A stretch of DNA of 36,875 nucleotides, taken from IMG/VR virus record IMGVR_UViG_3300042896_000357, positions 1 through 36,875 of that record; one strand, written 5' to 3'. The translations under genes and the position numbers were made by a program. Of this stretch, positions 5,676-12,872 are shown piece by piece. A model generated the notes under the pieces. That model saw only the letters and a list, made by a program, of their open reading frames with translations. It ran no database searches and was not told where the DNA came from. This stretch comes from a virus. Numbering within the stretch: position 1 is the first letter of the stretch; every line of letters starts with the position of its first letter.

Positions 5676-7631
5676 ATGCCAAAAAAATTGCACCTTGATT
5701 TGGAAACCTATTCCAGTGTCGACATAACGACGTGTGGCTCTTACAAATACTTTGAGAGCCTTGACTTTGAAATTCTTATGATTGCGTACGCCTTCGACGA
5801 CCAGCCGATACAAATAATTGATTTATCGAACGGCGTAGATATTACGTTTTTATCAGAGGCTTTATTAAACCCCGATATTGAATTACATAGCCATAACGCG
5901 AACTTTGAGCGCAACGCTTTCCGTACTTACGGAATTGAAACTCCTATTGAAAGATGGCACTGTAGCGCAGTAAAAGCAGGTTATTGCGGTTTGCCTCTTT
6001 CTCTTGATGGGGCTTCTAAAGCTTTGCAATTAGGCGACAAAGGAAAGAGCGCCGAAGGTAAAGCTCTTATTAAATATTTTAGTTGCCCCGTAAAGCCAAC
6101 TAAGGTAAACGGTATGCGTTCTCGGAACTACCCACACCACGACCCCGAGAAGTGGGGACGCTTCAAAGATTATTGTAAGCAAGACGTTGAAGCCGAGAGA
6201 GAAATAGGGCGTAAACTACATGCGTATGAAATCCCAGAGAGCGAAAGACTTAATTACTTCTTAGATCAAAAGATAAACGACAAAGGCATTTTGATTGATT
6301 TAGTAATGGCTCAAAATGCTTACGACATCGACAACCGATTTAGCGCAGAGCTTTACACCCAAGTAAAAGAACTCACAGGACTTGACAACCCAAACAGCCC
6401 ATCGCAATTAAAAAATTGGTTGCAGGATAAAACAGGGTTCGAAATTCCTTCTTTGGCTAAAGGTTTGCTCCCGGACTTAATCAAAGATGCAAAGAGCCCC
6501 GAAGTATCGAAGGTTATAGGATTGCGTCAAATGATGAGCAAAACATCAACAAAAAAGTATTTAGCAATGCTGAATTGTGCGTGCAACGACAACAGGGCTC
6601 ACGGATTGTTTCAGTTCTACGGGGCAAACCGTACAGGGCGTTGGGCGGGACGTCTAATCCAAATGCAGAACTTACCACAAAACCACCTTGACGACTTGGA
6701 AGAGGCTCGAGCGTGCATAGCTTCGGGAGACTACGACCTCACAACTCTTTTATATGACGACATTCCCTCAATGCTTTCACAGTTAATCCGTACGGCGTTC
6801 ATAGCAAAGTATAAGCATGTATTCGGGATAATGGACTTTTCTTCTATCGAGGCCGCAGTGCTATCTTGGTTAAGTAATGAAAAATGGAGGCTAAAGGTTT
6901 TTGCTTCGCACGGTAAAATATACGAGGCTTCGGCTTCAAAAATGTTTAACGTGCCAATTGAGGCAGTTACTAAAGGATCAGACCTTAGGGCTAAAGGTAA
7001 AGTAGCGGAGCTGGCTTTAGGTTACCAGGGCGCAATCGGCGCGCTTAAAACTATGGGCGGTGAAAAGATGGGGCTTAGTGATCCCGAAATGGAAACAATC
7101 GTAAAACGTTGGCGTATTGCCAATCCTGCTATTGTAGCTTTGTGGGCAGACATGGAGAGTTGCGCAATGCGAGCGATACAATATAAAAAGAAAGTCGTAT
7201 CTATTCACAAAGGTTTAATATTCGATTGTGACGACATGGCTTTGACTATCGAGTTGCCTTCGGGAAGAAAACTATTTTATCAGTCGCCGAGCTTCACAGA
7301 GAACCAATGGGGGCGGAAGTCAATTCGATATAAAGGTATGGACCAAACAACTAAGCAATGGACTTACGTAGACACCTACGGCGGAAAGCTAACGGAGAAC
7401 GTAGTACAGGCGATAGCAAGGGATTTATTAGCAGACGCTATGCGTAATTTAAACGATGCGAATTTTGATATAGTAATGACGGTACATGATGAAATAGTTT
7501 GCGAGCTAAGAGAAGACACCGCGGAGGAACGACTAAAAGAGATGCAGACTTTAATGTGCGTTCACGCCCCGTGGTCGGAAGGAATACCGCTAAGAGCTGA
7601 GGGCGAGCTAACTCCTTTTTATAAAAAATAA
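5676..7631 (+). CDS. Family A DNA polymerase with 3'-5' exonuclease domain
   Basis: The protein has 651 residues. The start at 5676 (MPKKLHLDLETYS) is chosen because the frame upstream runs through the tRNA-like RNA. Exonuclease motifs: D8-x-E10 (DLETYS), HNANFERNAF (Exo II) and YCKQDVEAE (Exo III, YxxxD). Polymerase motifs: A at D387 (DFSSIEAAVL), B at R438-K442 (RAKGKVAELALGY) and C HDE at 604-606. In motif A the usual Arg of SxIEAR is Ala394, an unusual change. No 5'-3' exonuclease domain is present, as usual for phage replicative Pol I-like enzymes. It replicates the phage genome together with the DUF2815 protein and the primase-helicase encoded nearby. Confidence 0.95.
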   Translation: MPKKLHLDLETYSSVDITTCGSYKYFESLDFEILMIAYAFDDQPIQIIDLSNGVDITFLSEALLNPDIELHSHNANFERNAFRTYGIETPIERWHCSAVKAGYCGLPLSLDGASKALQLGDKGKSAEGKALIKYFSCPVKPTKVNGMRSRNYPHHDPEKWGRFKDYCKQDVEAEREIGRKLHAYEIPESERLNYFLDQKINDKGILIDLVMAQNAYDIDNRFSAELYTQVKELTGLDNPNSPSQLKNWLQDKTGFEIPSLAKGLLPDLIKDAKSPEVSKVIGLRQMMSKTSTKKYLAMLNCACNDNRAHGLFQFYGANRTGRWAGRLIQMQNLPQNHLDDLEEARACIASGDYDLTTLLYDDIPSMLSQLIRTAFIAKYKHVFGIMDFSSIEAAVLSWLSNEKWRLKVFASHGKIYEASASKMFNVPIEAVTKGSDLRAKGKVAELALGYQGAIGALKTMGGEKMGLSDPEMETIVKRWRIANPAIVALWADMESCAMRAIQYKKKVVSIHKGLIFDCDDMALTIELPSGRKLFYQSPSFTENQWGRKSIRYKGMDQTTKQWTYVDTYGGKLTENVVQAIARDLLADAMRNLNDANFDIVMTVHDEIVCELREDTAEERLKEMQTLMCVHAPWSEGIPLRAEGELTPFYKK

Positions 7632-7647
7632 AAAACTTTATATAAAA

Positions 7648-7682
7648 ATATTTTTTATATCAAAATAAGTTTCTTAGTTTTG
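7648..7682 (+). promoter_or_regulatory. Early-class promoter downstream of the polymerase gene
   Basis: ATATTTTTTATATC (7648-7661), 13 nt, TAGTTTTG (7675-7682). It lies 16 nt after the polymerase stop and 21 nt before the next ATG (7704). Spacing and sequence match the other early-class promoters. Confidence 0.8.
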
Positions 7683-7703
7683 ACCCAACAAATAAAAGAA
7701 ATC

Positions 7704-7817
7704 ATGAGACAAGCTATAATCGACAAGATGAACGAAGGGCAAGAGGCAGACACCCCGCCGTACACTTGGGAGACAATACCGAACGGATTAAAAGAATTTT
7801 GGAGCAAAAACCTATAA
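7704..7817 (+). CDS. Small protein (37 aa), first gene after an early promoter
   Basis: An ATG at 7704 opens a 37-codon frame (MRQAIIDKMNEGQEADTPPY) ending at TAA 7815-7817. It is positioned correctly behind the promoter at 7648-7682. The next coding frame (7822-8088) is in the +1 frame relative to this one, is open back to 7792 and has no ATG. This peptide may therefore be a stand-alone protein whose translation is coupled to the next gene, or the N-terminal part of a product joined by a +1 frameshift at CTA TAA. No domain is recognised. Confidence 0.5.
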   Translation: MRQAIIDKMNEGQEADTPPYTWETIPNGLKEFWSKNL

Positions 7818-7821
7818 GACC

Positions 7822-8088
7822 ATTAAAATAATAAAATTAGACGATCAATTTACTATCCAAGTAAAAACAGCAAGTTACCTACTTATTAAAACGGGAGAAC
7901 CTAAAAGAGTCATTGACACCGATACGCTCGAAGAGAAGACGGTAATACCTAAAGAGGTTTGGTACTACATAAGCATGGGGCAAGCCTTACGCAATTACGC
8001 CGACAAGGCTTTAGGGCAAAGCGAAGACTTAAAAGACGTGCTTAAAAGGCTAATCGCCGTTGAAGCAATAATCAAAAATATTAAATAG
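7822..8088 (+). CDS. Unknown protein (about 88 aa) with no obvious start codon
   Basis: The frame reads IKIIKLDDQFTIQVKTASYL and on to VEAIIKNIK before TAG, has protein-like composition and fills the gap between two genes. It contains no ATG, GTG or TTG before about 7972. The start given is an ATT at 7822, the most likely rare start by position. The alternative is fusion to the 37-residue gene upstream by a +1 shift at 7812-7815, or a single-base error there. The predicted fold is alpha/beta with a helical C-terminal half. No family is recognised. Confidence 0.5.
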   Translation: MKIIKLDDQFTIQVKTASYLLIKTGEPKRVIDTDTLEEKTVIPKEVWYYISMGQALRNYADKALGQSEDLKDVLKRLIAVEAIIKNIK

Positions 8089-8090
8089 CT

Positions 8091-8588
8091 ATGGCTGAAA
8101 ATGAAATTTGGAAACCTATTTTTGGTTACGAAGGCTTTTATGAAGTTTCGAATTTAGGGAACGTAAAGAGCTTAGAACGTAAAGTTAAAAATCCTCTTGC
8201 TTTTTCTGGATATAGAATTGTTAAAAGTAGAGCTTTAGCCTTAACAATTTCAAACGGTTATTTTGAAGTAAGCCTTTATAAAGAAAATAAAAGGAAGCAT
8301 TTTAGAGTACACCAACTTGTAGCTTTTAATTTTATGGATCACAAGCCTTGCGGATTTGAAATAGTTGTTAACCACAAGGACTTTAATAAAACTAACAACC
8401 GCCTCGATAATTTAGAGCTCGTAACAAACAGAGAAAACAGCAATAAAAAGCACTTGGCTAGTACGAGTAAATTTACGGGAGTTAGCAAGCAAAGGAATAA
8501 GTGGCGGGCTTCGATAAGTTTAGGATCTTTTGATACAGAACAAGAAGCCTCCGAGGCATACCAAAAAGCTTTAAAAAATATATCATGA
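8091..8588 (+). CDS. HNH homing-type endonuclease (NUMOD4, HNH, AP2-like)
   Basis: The protein has 165 residues and three modules: NUMOD4 at about 5-30 (WKPIFGYEGFYEVSNLGNVKS), HNH at about 70-117 (H74 in RVHQLVA, N94-H95-KDFNKTNN, then DNLELVTNREN) and a C-terminal AP2-like DNA-binding domain at about 126-162 (FTGVSKQRNKWRASI, GSFDTEQEASEAY). Such free-standing HNH enzymes nick or cut phage DNA and often spread as mobile genes. It is wedged between the start-less small gene and the primase-helicase, overlapping the latter by 4 nt (ATGA). That tight fit means it has been adapted to the operon, or that it replaced sequence there. Confidence 0.88.
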   Translation: MAENEIWKPIFGYEGFYEVSNLGNVKSLERKVKNPLAFSGYRIVKSRALALTISNGYFEVSLYKENKRKHFRVHQLVAFNFMDHKPCGFEIVVNHKDFNKTNNRLDNLELVTNRENSNKKHLASTSKFTGVSKQRNKWRASISLGSFDTEQEASEAYQKALKNIS

Positions 8589-10969
8589 AATACGACGGTA
8601 AAATAAATGTGGCTTTTGGGCTTAGTGCTAAGTCTAAAATTTGGAAAAACAAAACTTTGCTCTTTTCTGAGTTTGTAAACAAGCTTAGGCAAGAGCACAA
8701 AACTAATGAAACCTATAAAGAGTTTTTAGCTGCTAGCAAAGAAGAACAGGGGAAAATAAAAGATTGTGGTGGGTACGTAGGCGGGTATTTAAGAGCGGGT
8801 AAAAGAAGCCCCGAAAACATCGTGCATAGACAAATAGCGACTCTCGATATAGATTTTGCGCATTTGGATTTTTGGGAAGATTTCACAATGCAATTTGATT
8901 GCGCCGCAATTTTACACGGTACGCATAAACATTCTGAAATATCGCCTAGATACCGTTTAGTAATACCTTTGTCCCGTGAAGCTTCACCCGATGAGTATGT
9001 GGCGGTAAGTAGGCAAATTGCAGGCTTGCTCGGAATAGAGTTATTTGACGGGACAACTTTTGAAACCAACCGCTTAATGTTTTGGCCAAGTACCCCAATA
9101 GATCAAGACTATTATTTTAGAGAACAGGACGGCCCTTGGATTGATGTAGATGAGATATTAAGTTCATACATCGATTGGAAAGACACAAGCCTTTGGCCTA
9201 CTGCGGATAAAACTGCAAAGCTTATAGGAGAACAAGTTAAAAGACAGGAAGACCCCGAAGTTAAAAAGGGTATCGTAGGGGCCTTTTGCCGATCATACAC
9301 AATTACCGAAGCTATAGAAGCTTTTTTGCATGAGCAATATGTCCCGACAGATAAAGACGATAGGTACACATACACTAAAGGTAGCACGGCGGCAGGCTTA
9401 ATTATTTACGAGGATAAATTTGCGTATTCACATCACGGCACGGATCCGACCTCTGGTAAAACATCAAACGCTTTTGACCTTGTTAGACTTCACCTTTACG
9501 GACATTTGGACGGTGACAGCTACACAACACAAAAGCCAAAGAGCTACGTAGCGATGGAGGATTTAGCCAGACAAGACCCCGAAGTTAAAAAGACTTTAGC
9601 CTCTGAGAGTGTGGCAAATGCTAAGTACGACTTTGCAGAGGACTTAGAAGACGAAGAGCTTGGAAACGTTGAAGGCGACCAAGATAGTATCGAATGGATG
9701 GGTGAACTCGAAGCAGATAGCAAAGGGAAGTATCTCTCAAGTGCTACGAACATTAATACTATTTTAGCAAACGACCACAGACTTAAGCAGACGTTTAAGC
9801 AAAATGATTTCGACGGTAAAAGGTATGTGTTTCGTTCTTTACCATGGCGCAAGATCACAACGCCCGAACCAATTCGAGACGTAGACTATGCAGGAATTAG
9901 GAATTACATTGAGAGCATTTACGGAATTACCGGAGTAATGAAAATAGAGGACAGTATTGCTTTAGAGTTCGAGAAACAAAGCTTTCACCCAATTAAAGAT
10001 TATCTTAAAGCTTTGAAGTGGGACGGGGTTAACCGGTTAGATAATTTGCTTATTGATTACTTTGGTGCAGAGGATAACGCTTATAGCCGTGAAGCAATAA
10101 GAAAAACGTTATGCGCTGCAGTAGCAAGAGTATTTAATCCTGGCGTTAAGTTCGACATGGTTTTAGTATTAGTTTCAGACCAAGGAGCCTATAAGTCGAC
10201 ATTTATTAAAACGTTAGGTAAACAATGGTACAGTGATTCATTTATGACCGTACACGGTAAAGAGGCGTTCGAGCAAATACAGGGCGTTTGGCTTATGGAA
10301 ATGGCAGAGCTTGCAGGCTTAAGAAAAGCAGACGTCGAAGCGGTAAAGCATTTCATTACAAAGCAAGAGGACTCTTTTCGTGCAGCATACGGACGGGTGA
10401 CGATGAACCATAAAAGACAATGCGTATTTTTTGCCACAACCAACAAAAGAGACTTCTTAAATGACCCCTCAGGTAATAGGCGTTTCAATCCTATAGCAGT
10501 ACGCTCGCCGAAAATAACCAAACACGTTATTAACGACTTGCCGGGTGAAGTTGACCAAATTTGGGCGGAGGCGATGCAACTTTATAAGAAGGGGGAAAAC
10601 TTATACTTAAGCAAAGAAGCCGATCAATTAGCTAAACAAGAGCAAAGCAAGCACTCTGAGACTGACGAACGTACGGGGCTTGTAGAGAGTTATCTCGATG
10701 CTCGACTACCTAAAGATTGGAGCGATAAAGATATATTCGAACGTCGCCAATATTTAGACGTAGGCAAGACAGAGAACGGAGAACTTCGAAACTTCGTTTG
10801 CATGGCAGAGATTTGGTGCGAGTGTTTAGGTAAAGCAAAAGAGGACATGAGCCGATACAACACTCGAGAGATTAACGATATATTAAAAAGCCTTGACGGC
10901 TGGGAGCATCATACAACGACAAAGAATTTTGGATATTATGGCAAACAAAAATATTATTCAAGGAAATGA
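8585..10969 (+). CDS. Primase-helicase (AEP-like primase plus VirE/SF3-type helicase)
   Basis: The protein has 794 residues. N-terminal primase-polymerase region: catalytic-type acidic pair D88-x-D90 (LDIDFA) and a THKH motif at 113-116 followed by PRYRLVIPLS, as in archaeo-eukaryotic primase-like phage proteins. The C-terminal region from about 470 is a VirE-family (pfam05272-type) helicase: P-loop at 531-539, which reads SDQGAYKST rather than GxxGxGKST; Walker B-like WLMEMAEL; and an arginine-finger region ending SGNRRFNPI. It would unwind the replication fork and make primers for the family A polymerase. The deviating P-loop keeps Lys537 and Ser538, so activity is still expected. Confidence 0.88.
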   Translation: MKYDGKINVAFGLSAKSKIWKNKTLLFSEFVNKLRQEHKTNETYKEFLAASKEEQGKIKDCGGYVGGYLRAGKRSPENIVHRQIATLDIDFAHLDFWEDFTMQFDCAAILHGTHKHSEISPRYRLVIPLSREASPDEYVAVSRQIAGLLGIELFDGTTFETNRLMFWPSTPIDQDYYFREQDGPWIDVDEILSSYIDWKDTSLWPTADKTAKLIGEQVKRQEDPEVKKGIVGAFCRSYTITEAIEAFLHEQYVPTDKDDRYTYTKGSTAAGLIIYEDKFAYSHHGTDPTSGKTSNAFDLVRLHLYGHLDGDSYTTQKPKSYVAMEDLARQDPEVKKTLASESVANAKYDFAEDLEDEELGNVEGDQDSIEWMGELEADSKGKYLSSATNINTILANDHRLKQTFKQNDFDGKRYVFRSLPWRKITTPEPIRDVDYAGIRNYIESIYGITGVMKIEDSIALEFEKQSFHPIKDYLKALKWDGVNRLDNLLIDYFGAEDNAYSREAIRKTLCAAVARVFNPGVKFDMVLVLVSDQGAYKSTFIKTLGKQWYSDSFMTVHGKEAFEQIQGVWLMEMAELAGLRKADVEAVKHFITKQEDSFRAAYGRVTMNHKRQCVFFATTNKRDFLNDPSGNRRFNPIAVRSPKITKHVINDLPGEVDQIWAEAMQLYKKGENLYLSKEADQLAKQEQSKHSETDERTGLVESYLDARLPKDWSDKDIFERRQYLDVGKTENGELRNFVCMAEIWCECLGKAKEDMSRYNTREINDILKSLDGWEHHTTTKNFGYYGKQKYYSRK

Positions 10970-11127
10970 AGTATAACAGTATAGAACGTGAAAAAGTAGT
11001 TAAGAGAGGGTTTAAGCTACACCACGAAAGCACAAAGAAACGCTTAGCCCTAAGAGAAAAATTCCCCGTCGAAGTTGAAATAAAAGACGGGTTTTATATT
11101 ATTGAATCGCAAATGAATAAAGAATGA
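10966..11127 (+). CDS. Small basic protein (53 aa)
   Basis: An ATG at 10966 overlaps the primase-helicase stop (ATGA). The 53-residue product (MKYNSIEREKVVKRGFKLHH) is Lys/Arg-rich in its first 35 residues and ends with a beta-like FPVEVEIKDGFYIIES. Its stop overlaps the next start. The unbroken chain of 4-nt overlaps supports a real, co-translated gene. The function is unknown; the basic charge suggests nucleic-acid contact. Confidence 0.55.
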   Translation: MKYNSIEREKVVKRGFKLHHESTKKRLALREKFPVEVEIKDGFYIIESQMNKE

Positions 11128-11435
11128 TAACAATTGAAAACATAAGAGCGTGCATGATTAAATATCCTCGATGCATGTTATGGAATAAGAACCTTAGCAA
11201 ATGGGGTGATTCGGATAAAAAGAGGTTTGGTAAAATGCTGAAAGACGAACCAGAGAAAAGAAGCCCTAGACAAAAATTAGTATCGAGAAGTATAGGGCGT
11301 AAAGGTATTCGTATCTTGCGAGTTTCAGACGGTAAAGAGTACGATACTATGACCGCCTGCAGGATTGATAATAATTTACACTGTGGGTTAATGTTATCAA
11401 AATTAAAATTAGAAAACGAATTTAAAAGAATATAA
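11124..11435 (+). CDS. Unknown basic protein, possible NUMOD1/HTH-like C-terminus
   Basis: The protein has 103 residues and is basic. The C-terminal part (IRILRVSDGKEYDTMTAC) resembles the opening of NUMOD1-like DNA-binding repeats, in which a short beta-hairpin (ending DGKxYxSxxxA) leads into a helix-turn-helix. Residues 1-55 are unrecognised and Lys/Arg-rich. It could be a small DNA-binding protein or a remnant of a homing endonuclease. It begins within the stop of the preceding gene and is followed after 2 nt by the next. Confidence 0.45.
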   Translation: MITIENIRACMIKYPRCMLWNKNLSKWGDSDKKRFGKMLKDEPEKRSPRQKLVSRSIGRKGIRILRVSDGKEYDTMTACRIDNNLHCGLMLSKLKLENEFKRI

Positions 11436-11437
11436 CC

Positions 11438-11872
11438 ATGACACAAATAGAACAAGAGTTTGAGCAAAGTATCGAGATAGCACTATCGAAAGCTTTAAAG
11501 TATCACCCGAAAACAGAAAATACCTTACTAAAATTAAAGGAGCTGCTTATTGTTAAAGGTAAAGAGTATAGGCGAAATAATGACCCCTATCATAATTTTA
11601 ACGAAGGCGCAAAGCTTTTAAACGTTAGAGCTATGCACGTACTAAACTTCTTTAGGTTAAAGCATTTAATCAGTATTGCGGACATACTCAAAGATTTAGA
11701 GCAAGGCTTAAAAGTCAGCGAGGCTCAAGTCAATGAAAAGTATAATGATGTATTAGTGTATACTTTAATTGAACTGGCTTACGCAGAGAACCAAAAAGAA
11801 GCAAGCTTTCAGCACTACCAGACTTTCGAAACTTACTTATTAGCTAAACATAAAATGCTTAAAAGACTATGA
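11438..11872 (+). CDS. Nmad1/DUF1599-like (MazG-like) helical protein
   Basis: The protein has 144 residues, mostly helical. The pattern KGKEYRRNNDPYHNFNEGAK, then VLNFFRLKHLISI and, after a gap, YNDVLVYTLIELAYAE, resembles phage proteins annotated as nucleotide modification associated domain 1 or DUF1599. These share a fold logic with MazG-type all-alpha NTP pyrophosphatases: an E/D-bearing helix pair and a terminal DxxxYxLL-like helix. It may adjust nucleotide pools or be linked to modified DNA. The gene overlaps the VRR-NUC gene by 4 nt. The family assignment is by eye and moderate. Confidence 0.55.
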   Translation: MTQIEQEFEQSIEIALSKALKYHPKTENTLLKLKELLIVKGKEYRRNNDPYHNFNEGAKLLNVRAMHVLNFFRLKHLISIADILKDLEQGLKVSEAQVNEKYNDVLVYTLIELAYAENQKEASFQHYQTFETYLLAKHKMLKRL

Positions 11873-12150
11873 TTGAATCAGAGAAAGTACTGGAAAAGTA
11901 TTTAGTAGCAGAGGTTAAAAAGTTAGGAGGCTGGGCGGTTAAACTGCTAGCGGGATTAGTCACAGGACTACCCGACCGCCTTATATTATTACCGGGTGGC
12001 GTGGTTGCTTTTGTGGAAGTGAAGACAACAGGCAAGAAAGCAAGTGCGATACAATTAGTGCGGCATAAACAGTTGATGCAGTTAGGCTTTCGAGTTGAGG
12101 TCGTGGATAGCAAAGAGGGGATTAATAATTTTATAAATAGTTACAGATGA
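11869..12150 (+). CDS. VRR-NUC domain nuclease
   Basis: The protein has 93 residues and is a minimal VRR-NUC (PD-(D/E)XK) nuclease. Visible catalytic set: D36 (GLPDRLILL), E50-x-K52 (FVEVKTTGKKAS) and Q62. Stand-alone VRR-NUC proteins of this size are typical in phages and usually lie directly before an SNF2-like helicase. They are thought to cleave branched DNA such as Holliday junctions during recombination or before packaging. Here a ParB-like gene comes between it and the helicase, with 4-nt overlaps. Confidence 0.9.
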   Translation: MIESEKVLEKYLVAEVKKLGGWAVKLLAGLVTGLPDRLILLPGGVVAFVEVKTTGKKASAIQLVRHKQLMQLGFRVEVVDSKEGINNFINSYR

Positions 12151-12869
12151 AAATAGAAAGCACAAAAGATTATAGTTTGTTCAATATGTTGGTGGGTAAT
12201 CGAGTTTTGAACCAAAAGAAAATTGATACGATAGTTAAAGACGTAGAAGCGGGTTTAAACATGCTCCCCTTTTACCCCGTGGTTGTCTCTAAAAATGCAG
12301 ACAACACATATAGTATTATTGATGGGCAACACCGTTTTGAGGTGAGCCGAAAGACAGATAGCCCTATTTATTTTATCGTTTGTAATTCTTTATCTTTGAG
12401 CCAAATTGCGCAATTAAATTCAAGGGGGCAAAAATGGAGTATTAATGATTTTCTAAATTGCTACGCCAAAATAGGGCAAGAGGACTATGTTAAATTGAAA
12501 GAGTTAGCACTTGCGTATAAAATTCCAGTTTCGACAATAGGTAGCTTTTTGATGGATAATAAACCTAAGTCAGATTTCAAAGAGCAATTTGAAAGCGGGG
12601 CTTTTAAAATAAATTTCTTAGCTGAAACAGAAAACCTTTTCGCTTTAACTGATAGGCTTTTTGGTCAATACCGATTTTCAAAAGATAGATATCTTTTCGG
12701 AGCGATTCAAAAAATACAAGAGAAAGGTATTTGCGATTTTGATAAACTTGCTTTGAAAGTTCAACAAGCCCCCATGATGATGGATAAGCAGAGCGATGTT
12801 AAGAATTATATCTATAATATCGAACGTCTTTATAATTTCAAAAACTCGAAACGAGAAGCAATAATATAG
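12147..12869 (+). CDS. ParB/Srx-like domain protein (DGQHR motif)
   Basis: The protein has 240 residues. The N-terminal part contains the ParB/sulfiredoxin-like signature: YPVVVSKN, then IIDGQHRFEVSRKT with D59-G60-Q61-H62-R63. This fold binds and hydrolyses nucleotides (CTP in ParB) or nicks DNA in some phage and plasmid members. The remainder is helical and lacks a clear HTH, so it is not a classical centromere-binding ParB, and no ParA or parS-like cluster is seen. It overlaps the VRR-NUC gene and precedes the helicase by 3 nt, pointing to a role in DNA transactions. The exact activity is unknown. Confidence 0.75.
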   Translation: MKIESTKDYSLFNMLVGNRVLNQKKIDTIVKDVEAGLNMLPFYPVVVSKNADNTYSIIDGQHRFEVSRKTDSPIYFIVCNSLSLSQIAQLNSRGQKWSINDFLNCYAKIGQEDYVKLKELALAYKIPVSTIGSFLMDNKPKSDFKEQFESGAFKINFLAETENLFALTDRLFGQYRFSKDRYLFGAIQKIQEKGICDFDKLALKVQQAPMMMDKQSDVKNYIYNIERLYNFKNSKREAII

Positions 12870-12872
12870 GGT

